A stretch of 64,000 bases of DNA, taken from positions 45,417 to 109,416 of the forward strand of contig JAKSZP010017377.1 of assembly GCA_022478985.1 (NCBI GenBank), in the 5' to 3' direction. The notes beneath the pieces were generated by a model, which worked only from the letters and a program-made list of their open reading frames with translations, had not been told where the DNA came from and searched no databases. This document shows, in pieces, positions 33,105-46,051 of this stretch. This stretch comes from Massospora cicadina (taxonomy: Eukaryota > Entomophthoromycota > Entomophthoromycetes > Entomophthorales > Entomophthoraceae). Position numbers and translations under genes: made by a program. Within the stretch, counting starts at the first letter, position 1; every line of letters starts with the position of its first letter.

Positions 33105-36100
33105 CCTACCATTTTAACACGTTAATATAATCTTTTCTATAATAAACTGATTATCAGCTGATTTCTGACTTATCTTGCCTTTACACTGAGGTCAAAACAA
33201 TTACTTATGGGCAAAATCCCCTATTATAGGTAATATCAAAAGTTATGATTAATCTTAATGCCTTTCTGACGTTAAACCCCAAATCCTTAATTAACTATTA
33301 TCTACCTCGCCTCTGCAGCCATGGACAATCAAATCTCTTATTACTCCAGTGCTGCTACACTGCTGAAAATGCAAATTTTTTAATAAGTTTTTTATTATTC
33401 ACCTTGCCACACATCAGTGGAAGAGTTGACATTAATAGTGTTTTTATTATCCTCAGCCAATTGCCCCTGTTGTTTTTTATATTTGTTGGATTGCTAGTAG
33501 CTGTAAATGCCCCAAGGCCTAGGAGTTTGTCTTCTTAACTTTTGTAAATGTTATGCAACTAGCCATAAATTACTAACTGTGCTTTATTATCAATAATCTG
33601 AACAAAATGGGGAGCACTGAGATTGAGAGTAGCATATCTGTTATTGACTTTTATTTTGAAAAAAGGATTTTGTCTTCATAGTAGCCTTCCAAAGCCTACA
33701 ACAAATACTACCAACTATGATCCCCATAGCTACATATAGTAATAGATACTATGGTGTTTTTATTTATATTTATAAAATTCTGTTTTCAATATTAATTTTT
33801 TTATGTGTTTAACAATAATCACTTTCTTAATATAGTACTTTTTCTATTGCGTTCATCCTGACCTGTGTCTAGAAACTGTTGTTGCAGTGTGATTTCAACC
33901 TGTAGTGTTTTCTACAGGGGGAACATTCTTCAAACCTGTGCACTTTCTTTATAGTATGAACCTGAACTGAACCTCTTTGCCATTGGTCTTGATACTAAAT
34001 ACTTTCATGAGCTTATAGATGAATGCAACTTATCCATAAATCTTTTCACATCATTAGTTAGAAATCAAGGAGGCAGAGACTGTATGGCGGAGCTTTTCCC
34101 CCTCCAGCCATTAGAATCATAAGCTGTAACTCATATTCACAATATTTTGGACCATCTTCATGTTTTATCATATTGAGTACTTCAAGGTTACCGCCTCACC
34201 ATTGCCAATGAAAACTTAGCCCTTTGGGAATGTTTTACAAGTATAGTTTCTAAAATGTTTTTATGACCAATCCTGTATATTACATAAAGTGAATATCAGT
34301 GCTATGGTCAAGAAGCTAGCTGTGCAAGAACGTCTGTTAGAGGCTATTTTCAGGTACATTCACCCTTCTATTTATCAAATGCAGCAAAACATCACCCATA
34401 AGCATATTGACACTGGTAGTCTGGCCGCGCTTATAGAAGCCCAATAAAAATTTAACTCCCTTTTACTAAGGATATTTGGACGAAAACTATTGTGACCTTA
34501 ATGCCAGTATTTTTTACAATAATCAGCAGACTCATGACACCCAACAGATTTTTGAAGGACTGTTTGATTAGCTAAATTCTGACCTGTCACGCATTGTTAG
34601 AGATTATGAACAATTTAGGACTATCTACTCAATGGTTAACGGATATTATGCATCAGTAGACCCAAGTCAAATATATCTTAAAATATAAGTAGCGCATTAC
34701 GCCACAGAAGAAGTTTCTGACCATGAGGTCCAGCACATTACCCTGAGGCTAATAAATAATTAAGTGACAATCTGAACATCCACGTTGGTTAAATATCACA
34801 CAATACTGTTTTTACAATCAAACAGTAAATAAAATGGTATGAAGGTACTCAAGCTAATTGATGTCACGTTGATGGCCTTGACACAGATTTAGATGATCTG
34901 TTCACTCCAATATTGACTTATACAAAGAATTAATTTCTTGCGTTCCCAAGTGCAAGCTCAAGGACAGAATTTAAGGTCATTTGTTAGAGAGATTAGTGCC
35001 TTAAAATATGATCTCCTGACTATAATCAGAAAATCAATCACGTTGTTAACATCATAATGGTGAATTCTGACATTCTTTGAATATGATGGATCAATTTAAG
35101 AAAAGATCCGAAATCTTTAAAAGTGCTACCAAGTTCAGGCAAGTGAAAATCTCCGGATATTTTCAACTTTTTTTGTTAAGCCCTTACCAATTAAGTCTTA
35201 TACTGAGGGAAACAAGTCTTCACTTGAACGCAATATGCCTACTTTCTTACATCCATTTAAGCTACAGAGTTTCCAATTATCCTGTTACTAGAGCAACTCA
35301 TCTACCCAATCTGTCAGTATATATCACCTGCAGGACTCCCATTAAATCAGTTTGAGATACTTCTGCCACCCTTGCTCACCCTACTTCAACACCCTCCATC
35401 CATGCCGCTCTGGAAGCTCAAATTTGTTATGCTCCTACTCCTTGTCTATCCAACCTGGAAAGTCAAATGGGATCAGCTCAGGTCCTTTGTCCAGAGGCCA
35501 AAAAACATACTCATGTTTAATTATCAACTTACATAAGTTTGTAAGAGTGGGACGAAGACATTTTATTGGCCTTTTTGATATTAATATAAGGGAGTATCCC
35601 CAAGACCGCTAAGCTAACAATAGTAATAAATTCCTGGACTTTGAAATCCAGTATTAGTCATTTTAAAATTTTTGAATGTCATATTGACTTACCTACGCCA
35701 AAGACCTCATTATTAAGGGTTTGGCTATCAAAAATAATGAACATTCAAAAGTTTGAGTTCTATACCGTCTTCTTTATAAAGGATAAACCAGTGAAAGTTC
35801 TTTTAATCCTTTTAACCTTAATTTTCAGACAAAATTTGGGATCCATGCCATTATTAACTTTTTACGCTCAGAATGCCCTTCGCCATTCCTGCAACCCCTA
35901 TAGGAAATTATATCAAGTTTTGATTTAGTTTATAGGAGTAACATAATACTACTCAGATGATAAACTATCTTTGTCAATGCACCATCACTTTTGAGGATCA
36001 AAACAAAAGTAATAAAGAATCTTGTTAATTACGCACTAGGGCCATCTCCCCAAAGGTATATAAGACCTGACTTTAAGCTCTTGTTCTTAAGTATCTAATA

Positions 36101-36328
36101 TCTGTCAGGTCATTTTTACATATGCAAAAATTTAGAAATTATGCTAATTATCTCTTTGCTATGGATGCAAAGCCCAAAGCTCATGTTGTGAACCAAGCAA
36201 CTGATAAATACTTGAGAAAATATGGGCGGTTTAAAATAAAATTTCTACAACTGATACCCTTCAAAAAACAGTTAAGGAAACACCCAAGAAACAACAATTC
36301 TCTAAGGAAATTTATGATAATGACACTC
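33105..36328 (+). pseudogene. Unassigned retroelement remnant with gag-like stretches
   Basis: AT-rich DNA between elements A and D. Plus-strand wording at about 34303-34770 (MVKKLAVQERLLEAIFRYIH; VNGYYASVDPSQIYLKI; VAHYATEEVSDHEVQHITLR) has the look of a capsid-type gag with stops. Further open stretches lie at 35077-35355, 35352-35612 and 35641-35928. No catalytic motif is certain. No LTR pair was identified, so its family is unknown. The open frame starting at 36122 runs into the D LTR and is not a gene. Confidence 0.4.
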
Positions 36329-37195
36329 TGTATTAAACATCTGAATGTTTGTCCTTCCAAAAATAGTATCCAGGTGTCTAATAGCTTGTATTGTTCATAT
36401 ATAATTAAAGTGATACTTTACAGGAAATTAGATAAACTAACTCAGAAGTTCTTACACAAACTTAAAATTAGTTATGTCATTTAAGGAAAATATGACCCCA
36501 TTCATAGACCTGAAGAGGGCTTTAAAAATAGAAAAAAATTCTTAACCAATTAGAAGACAGAATCTAGTCAAATCTACCAGAACTAAAATACTACAAAGGT
36601 GACTTTTTGTTTAAATTTAATTAAAGGATTACAAAATGTAGATGCCACTCAATCATCTGATTTGGCAAAGTTTACTAATTTAGAAAAGAATGCAAATATT
36701 TTATTGATCCATTAATTCAGAAACCTCAAGATCTAAGTCTGACCTCTCAATTCTAAATGAAAATAATATTTATTTTGAACATATTGATTGGAATAATCGT
36801 TTAGCATGAAATCAGGGCATTAATGAAAGTTAAACATCATGTCAGATCTGGCGAATTGAAATAATGATCAACAGGTCTAGTATCAATACTCTAAAAAGTT
36901 ATTGGATCTAGAGTCTCTTGGTTTTTAACAAATAGGCACAACATTAAAAGAAGCGTGATGCTCATCTGTCTCCGCATGTACTTCCCCTAGCCACTCTAGA
37001 TGTAAGCTCTTTTACATAATAAAGTACCGCATGATCATAGTTTTCATCCTTAATAAGTTCTATACTAATTTTAAAGGTATATAAACCCCCAAATATTATC
37101 AAAGAAAATATCATTTATTGTCTCAATCTTCTTTTCTGTTTGTCATTACAGTTTGTGAATTTAATTTTTGGTCACAAATTTTTATATAGCTACCA
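36329..37195 (+). repeat. 5' LTR of element D
   Basis: It starts TGTATTAAACATCTG and aligns, block by block, with 55673-55939, 56482-56734 and 62035-62375. The right end is approximate (within about 20 bases) because similarity fades near an ACCAA word. Confidence 0.78.
37078..37085 (+). promoter_or_regulatory. TATA box in 5' LTR of D
   Basis: TATATAAA followed by CCCCC is conserved in both D LTRs (also 62262-62269) on the coding strand, about 110 bases before the LTR end. This fits a polymerase II promoter. Confidence 0.6.
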
Positions 37196-39780
37196 AAATT
37201 CCATCTTTTGCTGCTATAAATATTGTGGAAATCCTGAGGTTAAGAATCTTCAAGATGCACCAATTACCAGGATTACTTAAGCTTTAATACTAAAGGAAAC
37301 CATGTACCTCACAATTTATTGATATTAGTAATCATATAATGAAGATGTGCCCATCATTAGCGTTATTAAATTTTTTTAGTAATGGGAATGGCAAATACAT
37401 TGACAGAATTAATACTCCTCCCGCTCTCAAGCCTAAAGGTGACTAATTCAGCCGCGTTGCTATACCCAAAATTCCCACTATATTACCTGGTCTTCCTCTG
37501 AAGTTATTAGTGATTTAAAACACGGCATCCTGAACCCTAGTGACATTACATCCCATGAAAGGGTTTCTTTCATTAAAATTGTCTGATGTTCCTTTATAGA
37601 CTTAGAACTCTCCCATATACCTAAAGTCAACTCATTAATATGGTGAGTTACGTAAAATTTTGCCCACCCTGCCATGTTTCATTTGGTACATATATTAAGA
37701 GCATCACAAAAAGCTCCAGCGTCACATAGCTATTCATTAATTCCCAAAACGCGCCTATGATAACTTCTATTTCTTGGCGTCAAATCATGTGGAAGATGTA
37801 CAATCTAGAGTAGAAGAAAATTGAAGATCTATCATTCAACTTTATGAGAAAGTTTCTACAATTAATTCCAGCTAGTGTAGTGCATGGGAGAAACTATGAA
37901 GTTATTTTGTACAGAGTTGGATGAGTCCACCACCAAAACCCAATATCTGTTTAAAGATTTTGTGAAAAAACTTACTAAAATAAAGCCCAAACTCATAGTA
38001 AAACTTTATCTCAACTTCTACCACCCAACAAGTATATTAACAGAAAATTCTTAATCCTGAACAGCAATAAGTTCTGGCCTTATCTCGCCTCATGGAGCTT
38101 GAGAGTTGTCCTCTTCAAGAAACTTGCAGTTCTTATTCCACCTTGTAGACTAAAATTGCGCTAATGAATAAGGAGGTAAAGCTGAAGCCTTATTTGAAAT
38201 TCCAAATATTTATATATCAATTTACTAAATGTGATAAGGAGTTTAAAGTGGTAAAATGCTATTGTAAGGGATTTGTTGAAGGATGTCTACAAGTGCTTAG
38301 CTCAAGTTGAGAATTATTGTGATCAGATTAAGACCGATTTAAGATCTAAAAATCAATTGAAAGATCTTTTAGGATATAAAGGGATTAAGGAGGATATTCT
38401 CAAGAGTGTGGAGAATTAAAAACTAAAAACCATAATTTGGGCCCAACTCATTCTAATCTTTGCCATTATATTAAAAAGCATGAATTTTTGGTAGAAGACA
38501 TTGAGATTAACAATATTTCGCTTGAAGAAAGAAAGTCTTTCTGTAAATCCACCGCCTGATTTTCTCTTGAAGTAATGAACTCTTCTAGAGCCCATACAAG
38601 AGCAGATGAATCAATTTTCTTTTATTATTGATCAATTGTGTAATAATATGAGTTTTATTAATGCTGTACTCTGCCATCCATGCCATTACCGGAGATGAAC
38701 CTGAACTCTTTAAAATTAACTTTATGTACAAGTTTACACCTGTTAATGTGTAGCATCGCCTTGTTTATGTACGTCTATGATTCACACATAAAAGTAGTGA
38801 CCAACCATAAATAAGGTAAACTTATCCACTCTTGTTTAAGTTATATGGCTAAGGAAGTTATAAGTACCAGATATAGATAGTTACAGTACTTAGCAAAGAT
38901 TAAGAAGCTTTTATAAATTCATTTGTTTTAAGCTGAGCTTGAGCATGAAGAACAGGAATTCAGGCGTATCAATTTAAGAAAAATGTGTAACTACTTTTGC
39001 TAAGCAATTCTATATCAAAGATAAAAGTCTGTTGACTTCCAAGAAATTCGCCCTCACTGATGCAGTAGCTGATATTATGACTGGTTTGGCCCCACATCCT
39101 TCTTTGGGTATGCATATCACCTCTGTGAAATGTTATGTCTGAAATATTCATGACATAAAAGAAGCCTTTTCAGATGTTGCTGGTTTCCACAAACTTGAGA
39201 CTATCAAAGGAGCCCAAACAAAACCCCAAATTTTGACTAATGAAGATCATAAGTCAAAGCAAAATTAAAATGACCTAAATGCAACAAATTATAATTAGCT
39301 TCGACATCTTAAGAGCTACTGTCACAAAAAGAAGTCTTAAATAAAAATTATGGAAAGACTTGTCAGCTTATGGACAGGTATCCCTATTGTTAAGATACTT
39401 TAGTTATTTGACGAAACTTTTACTTCAATTGCCAACTAACTATTAATAAAGACACCTCTGAAGAAGATTCTGAAGGGGTTATGGGATGTTAGATGTTTTA
39501 GGAGAGCTTGCTCAAATTGAGCTTCCAAAATTTTTGAATGCTGAGGGTTCAAACAATGCCATGGTACTAGAAGGAACATACTTTTCAAGTTTTGGGATGC
39601 CCTGATGTCATCAAATCTGCTAGTAACGCTGAACAGTTTTTATTGCCTTACTGATTTTAGCCAATTCATTATGATTTTAACTTTTATAATCTAATGATCA
39701 GTACCCCAAGACAACTCACAAGTTTTATGGCACGTTCCATTTTAAAGAAGTTCTTGCTCTTCCACCCATCTTTGAGAAAA
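37196..39780 (+). pseudogene. Element D gag region (heavily decayed)
   Basis: The region is placed as gag because it lies between the 5' LTR and the protease. Many stops leave only short plus-strand peptides, none with a readable zinc knuckle. The open frames at 37675-37478 and 39151-38969 on the opposite strand look like shadows. Confidence 0.45.
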
Positions 39781-40440
39781 AATGAAGGTTGAATTTGTCA
39801 GATGAAAGTTAAGGCTATGGCTATCCTTGAGACCAGCTTACCAATCAATATCGTATCTTCAAAAACTTATTATAAATTCAAGCTGACTCCTGATTTAGAA
39901 TATGCTTAATACTACAGAACAGTATGTCAAAAAGCACTTGTGCTAATGGAGATTACTTCTCTCTGCTATACAAATTGGAAGTCTTGTCTTATTAGCTCCC
40001 TCCTATAGCTTTGGATAAACACCACAACATGTGTATCAGCATTCAGTTAAAGCCTGAAACAATAGGATTATTGATATGAATTAAGGAGTTCTCTTTTTCC
40101 TTAACTGTGAAGTTCTTTTGGTTTTGAATGATATAGATCCATCATGAAAAAATAGTCTTGTCTGGTTAAGTATTTTGCTTCTGACTTTTAGTTACATTAA
40201 AATACTTCAGGACACAATACAAAAATTCCTAACTCCATAGACGCTATAGAGGTAATTCCTTTTTATGCTCTGGAAGAAATTAGAGTTAATCATGCTAAAC
40301 AACAAATGGTTGATACCAATAGCACTCTAAAGATCTTCAGACAGAGCTTTATTTATAATGAGTATAGATCTAGTCATCCCTCAAGACCCCTGAATTTACC
40401 TAAAATACTAGATTTAGCTTATCAATAGCTTGGTAAAATT
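39781..40440 (+). pseudogene. Element D protease and linker remnant
   Basis: VKAMAILETSLPINIVSSKT then YYKFKLTPDLEYA (about 39805-39905) aligns with VRVLAIFDTGAPVNVNSSRL of element B. The catalytic DTG is ETS, so it is inactive. The linker IEVIPFYALEEIRVNHAKQQ ... PKILDLAYQ (about 40245-40430) matches B's linker, ending at the same PGILDPAYQ position. Confidence 0.7.
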
Positions 40441-40789
40441 ACTTGTGAAATCTTACTAGAAAAGATGTCCTCGTAAAGAAAGATTAAGAAATAGGGTAGG
40501 GCCTACTGGTTCTAATCAAGAATATTGACAAACTCATTACATTGGTTTATGATGGAAATAAATTACCTACCAATAACCTATTTTGCACTATATCCAGTCC
40601 ATAACTTAGATGAGTTGACATTATCAGAGCTTAAAAACTCATTTTTTAAATATGAAATAGTGATATCGTTTCTAGATTGGACACTGACCATAAACACATG
40701 TGGAATTGAAATCACACTATCAATGTTAGTGATGCTAGCCCTTGTTGGTCCAACCCTATTTCAAATCAAATTTTGAGTAGCAACAGATG

Positions 40790-41442
40790 AAACAGAGCTC
40801 AAACATATACTAGACGCTGGTTTAACAGTACCATCACACAGTCCTTGATTTCCCCACTTATGTTTAGCGTGAAAAATAATGGTTGCCACCAAGCCATGAT
40901 GGACTATCAGAAGCTAAATAATATCACTAATAAAGATAGTTAACATATACCACATATTGATGACGCCTTGAAAAACTCTATGAATTTGAATCTTTTACTC
41001 TATAGATTTGGCAAGCTGGTACTGGCAAATGGACCTCTTCCCACAATATCAAGAAAAGTGCGATCATTAGTAGAGAAGGCCTACTTCTACTCCTTTGACT
41101 TCTTCAAGGTTTATGAAATGCCCTAACTTTCTTTAAAAGATTGATGCATCACATATTAAAATACCTCAAGTTAGATATCTTAATTGTTTATCTTGATGAT
41201 ATTCAGTTTCTAAGACTTTCAAAGATCATTTAACCACTTAAAGAATTCTTTTTGCTACCACGTGACTCTAATATCAAACTAAACCCTCAAAGTGTACTTT
41301 GTTTAGAGAACTGAAATTCTTGTACATGCTCTCTTAAAAAGAAATTCAACCTCCGCAAGATAAATTTGAAAGCCATAGCAAAAATGGCTGAACCACAAAA
41401 CCTCTGAGGTATAAAGGCATCTTAGGCATTAGTAGTTGATAT
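40790..41442 (+). pseudogene. Element D reverse transcriptase, part before X insertion
   Basis: FSVKNNGCHQAMMDYQKLNN followed by ITNKDS and HIPHIDDALKN (about 40866-40980) is the VKKKDG...DYRKLNxIT...DDALE region. ILIVYLDDIQF (about 41182-41214) is the intact catalytic block. KAIAKMAEPQNL then GILGISS-stop-Y (about 41370-41442) is the connection and the GFLGxxxYYR motif, which is cut after Y by the X LTR. Confidence 0.82.
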
Positions 41443-42199
41443 CGTTGGGATTCTCTCTACATAAGGTGTAAGCCTTGTCCCGGGGAGATCAACAGATACA
41501 TTAATGTGGGACCTTTTTTCCAAGACGCTCAAATGGTCCCATAAGTCCCAAATTAAGGTTCAATTCTATGTCATCAATTTAGGCTTCAAAATTGGGGAAT
41601 TAATAGAATTACTCAAATTTAATTATTAAGCCTTTTAATTTTATTCACAAATATTTTAACTAGTTCTGAGGCCACAATTACACGACTCCATCATCAGTGT
41701 TCAAAGCTCCCAATATCTTAATCAGCTGTTCATTTTGGAAGCTAGCAAGTTGGTACTCTAAACCTGGACTATTGGAAGAGCTCCTACTTGAGGTTAATAC
41801 AAATTTAAAATATGCTACGAAACTATTAACAGGAGATCAAGAAGATCAGCTGACCTTCCATGTGGGACATGATAATGGAAAAACCACCTGGGAATCAAGA
41901 ATAATTTGGTAATCACTCCTTGCAATTCCTAGTGGATCATGATTCCCTTTCACTTTCAATTGTACTATAAATAATGTTGTCTTATTTTTAAAAAAGTACT
42001 TTTTTAATGAATATCTTACATTATTTATATATCATCTCGTTTGAGTTTAAATTAAAATGAACGTAGTCTTGCCCTTCACTGCATCTTAAAAAGCCCCTGT
42101 CCTCTCATATTACTGTAATGGAGGTAGCCTCATACTCTCAAAAGCTTTGTGGGATCCCAAGTGCTAGCACCTGCGAGCACATCTGGTGGAAACCCAGCA
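41443..42199 (+). repeat. 5' LTR of element X
   Basis: It aligns with 52752-53502 and 4469-5026. The expected TG start reads CG. It has a TATAAATA box at 41966-41973, an ...AAAATGAAC block near 42055, and an end GGAAACCCAGCA. Confidence 0.82.
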
Positions 42200-44949
42200 T
42201 CTGGTTCTCATGACATGGGTGCTTCCAAGAGGCACCCTGAAAGTTTCTCTCAACCTTGGATGAAAAGGATTAATCTACCGCTAGCACTCCAGATCCTGCT
42301 CTTCTGACCTACCTCCTTCAGAATGTCTAAGACACAGTACCTGTGGGAATAACTTTCCAAAAAATTCTTTGAGTGTGTCCCTGAAATCTTCATGCATTTC
42401 TGAGCTCTCAGTTAGATGAAACCTTTGCTTTCCTTGTTAAACACTTGAGGAAATTGATAGATATGTTAATGAGCAAAAATGCCAGAATCATAAAGTAAAA
42501 AAAATTAATGAAGGCGCTATTTCATTACAAGGTTAAGCTCTACATGTCAAGAAGATTTGGGATTCTAGGAGAGTAGCTGCGCTTGCATTAACTCAGAAAA
42601 AACTTTTTTGACCCCAATTATCACCAACCTGCCAGCGCATCAGGTCGTTCACTTGTGTGCCTGCTCTCATCACTTTTGCTGAGCATCAACTTGCTCATTA
42701 TGTTGAGGCAATGGACACCACCAGCCTTATTAAAGAGAACCCACAATTATAAATTCTTATGCCACATGTTGCTGATTCTCCTACCCAAATGTTGTCCGCC
42801 ATGGTCTACCAGCTAAAGCGGGTGCTGGACAAAAGTTTCCTCATAAGCTTCATCATCTTCTGATATGACTTCTTAGGCTGTTAGCTGAGGTGCCATAATA
42901 GGAATTTTATAAATTTCTTTATAAACCCTTTGGCTCAATTGCAAATAAAGATGCATGGAGGCTCCCCCTTTTGGGTTGGGCACCACTAGTACTAAAAAGG
43001 TGAAAATACTAGGAGAGAAGAAGCCTTTGAAGATACCACTTAGTGGAATGAATATTAGACACTAGGACCTGTTTACTGTGATGAAAAAGTCATGGTCAAA
43101 CATCTTTTGACTTTAACCAAAACCTAGGATATATTATCCAAGCTACAACTCATCCTAAAGTCAAAGGGCAAAGATCAAAATCACTTGGATAGCTCGGATT
43201 TCAATGAAACAACAAATTTTAATACTAACATTGGTATTAATTTGGGTAACCAAAAACAAATTTAAAACTTAGATGTTGTTTCCCACTCTGCTGTTTCAAA
43301 GCAGAAAATGGAAACAAAGCTCATTGGCTGTTTGGACTCAAAAGTGCCAAAAGACAAGTAAAACATGGACAACAATCATCAAGAACTATTGTGCCAATCT
43401 GTTTAAGAAAATTTTGGGCTACTTTCTTATCTCAATAATGTTATCAATCCTTAGAGCCCCATGGAAGCTCCAAATACCACTAGCGCCTTGAAATGCCAAA
43501 AGCACTGAAAAAAGTTCTGGGACATACCTCTGCTCAAGTAGTGATAGCGTCAATCTTGATTCCTCTCTGTCAAGACTGTCACTCATCAATTTCAATCGCT
43601 CTCCTCCAAAAGTTGTGCCAGATAATACTGAAACAAAGTATCAAGCTTATCTGGTTTCACTCTCAGCTTGGATAGTGCTGATCCTGAAAAATAAGGGCCC
43701 GCACAGAATTTGATTGACATGAATAATGAGCTCCCAAAGGATTTTATTCCAAGTGTTGGAACTTGCCTTTTTACTTGACCAGCTGTGGCAGGAGCATGGG
43801 TAACTTTGTTCCTTTCCAATTTTGCTGCTCTTATTCTGTGTGTCCACCACGCTTAAATACGCCAAGTCCATGCTTGAGTGGATGAGGGGCATCTGGCCAA
43901 GCAGTTGGCAACCCCCACAAGAATCTGCTCAATCTCAAAAGTACAAGCTTTGCCGTCACATTGAAAAGTTGCCTGCTTCTCTGGCCTCAAGGTCTTTAGC
44001 CAGGTCGCCGCTGATCTGAAGCATAAGGTGAACTTGATGAGCAGAGGACCCTCAGATACACTCGCCCACCTGCTGTTTGACAAGGTTGTTGAAGCCTCAG
44101 CGCCCAGGCTGGAGCCTCACAATGTTCTGACCCCAGCAGATGTACACCTGGAATTGGGCTTAAGCATCAATACTAAGGTGCTATTGAAGGAAGTTGAGCT
44201 TAGGAGTTCCGTGAATTGGAGCAGAAGCAGCGGCTGGAGAGCAAGGCTGAGCAGGCTACTGCACTTGCCCGTAGCAAGCACAACCTGGAGGGTGAGAGTA
44301 GTAACTCATAATCTGATGACAGAAGAGCTAATAATCTGATACATACTGCGCTGTGGAGCCAGTTTGTAGATTAGGAACCCAGCACCTCTTACTTGAAGAC
44401 CCAGACTTGGAATGCCCCACAAATAATTTAAGCTTGCCCAGGACATCCTCGCCAACCTAGTCATTATGCCTGAGGGCAAGATCTACCCTCCTCACGCCAA
44501 ATATTTTGTACTGAATTCTAGACAGTATTTGAATAAACTTACTGATGGTGACAAGTATCAGATGGTGCTGACATAGTAATTAGTCGCCATGTGGTTTGCT
44601 ACGCACAACTCTGAGAGTGAGGCTGCCCAACTTTGAAAAAACTTTCAGTACATGCACCTTAAGCTTGCCGTTGTTGTCCACTCCCATATAGCTCCCAAAT
44701 GGAAATTACGCTATCCCAACATAGCTTATTTGATGATCTACTATCACGGCACCATCCTACCATTCCAGTTTAACCCAAAGTACCTGCTTAGCCCTGCCAT
44801 CAATATGGAACTTTATACAAAATCCCCTGCTTTGGCTGCAAAGCAAGAAAGAGCACTAAGGAGTCCAAAAGCTCTTAGGCTGCTTCTCACTTTTGGTAAA
44901 CCTGATTCTATTGAACTCTTTTGATGACAGTTACTGTAACGCATGGTAT
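42200..44949 (+). pseudogene. Element X gag-like region, interrupted by R2 and E
   Basis: No catalytic motif is present. Early part: FQKIL, then LHAFLSSQLDETFAFLVKHL and RKLIDMLMSKNARII (about 42350-42500), capsid-like. Later part: a Glu/Lys/Arg-rich coiled-coil-like stretch FRELEQKQRLESKAEQATAL then ARSKHNLEGE (about 44210-44300), followed by RRANNLIHTALWSQFV and a broken C-terminal part to 44924 (DKYQMVL; WFATHNSESEAAQL; LRLLLTFGKP). Then E begins. Stops and frameshifts are frequent. The gag call is inference from position, composition and absence of enzymes. Confidence 0.5.
42562..43020 (+). mobile_element. R2: 429-bp retroposon copy with target-site duplication
   Basis: Direct repeats attctaggagagtag (42562-42576) and atactaggagagaag (43006-43020), 13 of 15 identical, flank 429 bp. 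The insert aligns with the 3' part of R1 (including FTCVPALITFAEHQLA and DTTSLI-EN) and ends GGGCACCACTAGTACT then a short A-run. It interrupts X's gag-like frame, which resumes as DSRREEAFEDTT when the insert is skipped. Confidence 0.8.
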
Positions 44950-45657
44950 TGCGCCAATACACAACAAAGGAGTTTGACAGCAAAAGCCATTTACCAAACA
45001 CATGACCACAACACGGTGGAAATCCACCTCAAACCCGCACGCCATTACCAAAGTTTTGCGACGTATTCTTGGACTATAATGCCAGCAATTCTGCATGCAA
45101 GCAGCAGCGTCTTTCTCTATGTTAGGGCTGCAAACGAAGCCAACGCCTATCCATTTTTGCACTAGGTGATCCCAACCTAAAGCCAACGCCTATCCCAGCT
45201 TTCTGTTTGATCTCATCTTTTCTGGTTGATATTGTATAATAATTTCATTAAAATAATCTTTTAGATAGGTTTTTAGCAAGCAATAATAGTAATAATTTAC
45301 TGTAATTCTCTGAGAAAATATACCGTATTATAGTTACCATTTGTCACCTTATAGCATTTTAAAATAGTTTAAATAACCAGGCTGCTTTACCTTAGGATTT
45401 TAAGCGACATTTAAACTATCACTCATGAAAGCCCCGCATCCCAATGTATTGTAATTCAGAGTATTTGAGACACCAGTCATGCAATATGCTGGATCAGCCC
45501 TCATTCTCAAATACCCAAATCTTTACCTATTATTACAGTCTCAATTCTTTCTTAGGTCTGCCCTGAACCTAGAACTCACTCTGGATTTGCAGCCAAATCT
45601 GAAGTTCCAACAAAGAGGTCAATGTGCGTAAAAGGCTGAGCTTGATCCATAACGTCA
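44950..45657 (-). repeat. 3' LTR of element E
   Basis: It is collinear with 51832-52504. Shared blocks include GGAAATCCACC.CAAACCCGCACGCCA, TGCATGCAAGCAGCAGCGTC, TAGTAATAATTT.ACTGTAAT and GCTGGATCAGCCCTCATTCT. The minus-strand start is TGACGTTATGGATC after an ACTGGGG tract. Confidence 0.82.
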
Positions 45658-45909
45658 CCCCAGTAAATCCAAGAATTCCAAGGTCTTCTAAAGACAGTGT
45701 GCACACTTCTTCAGCAACTGCTAGTTTGCTTCCTACACTGGATACCCTCACCACTTCACTGGGAATTGGCGCCAACCTCTCACCCATTTCTCATTCAGAA
45801 TCCGTTTGACCTCATATTCCCAGTTGTCCTCCTCCCACAGGTTTAACGGCCCAGGCCGCTCTGGTCCTTTCCCCCAAAATCCCCAAAGTCGTGAGCCATA
45901 GATGACCAG
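45658..45909 (-). pseudogene. Element E chromodomain
   Basis: On the minus strand LWEEDNWEYEVKRILNEKWV followed by RGWRQFPVKW-stop-GYP (about 45835-45735) has the chromodomain pattern (E-V-E-x-IL-x-x-R...G...Y-LVKWKGY). Chromodomains bind histone-tail marks and steer integration of chromovirus-type Ty3/gypsy elements. The stop in VKW-stop-GYP and another shortly after break it. The protein start HLVIYGSRLWGF (about 45912-45875) joins in frame to integrase TEGLRAH at 47823 once R1 is removed. Confidence 0.8.
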
Positions 45910-46051
45910 ATGGGCCATTAATCCCTCCTTTTTTAGCACTAGTGGTGCCCAGCCCAAAAGGGGGAGCCGCCACGCATCTTTATTAGCAAATGGGCCAAAC
46001 AAAGGGATTATTAGAAATAAAAAATCTTAATATGGCACCTCGGCTAACAGC

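Noticed and set aside
36122..36484. 120-codon open frame as a gene
   Set aside because: It crosses the left edge of the D LTR (36329), so its second half is LTR sequence.
36329..37195. Two separate gypsy elements sharing one LTR at 36.3-37.2 kb
   Set aside because: The similarity upstream at about 36.3 kb that seemed to be integrase sequence is the beginning of the D LTR. One element explains all pieces.
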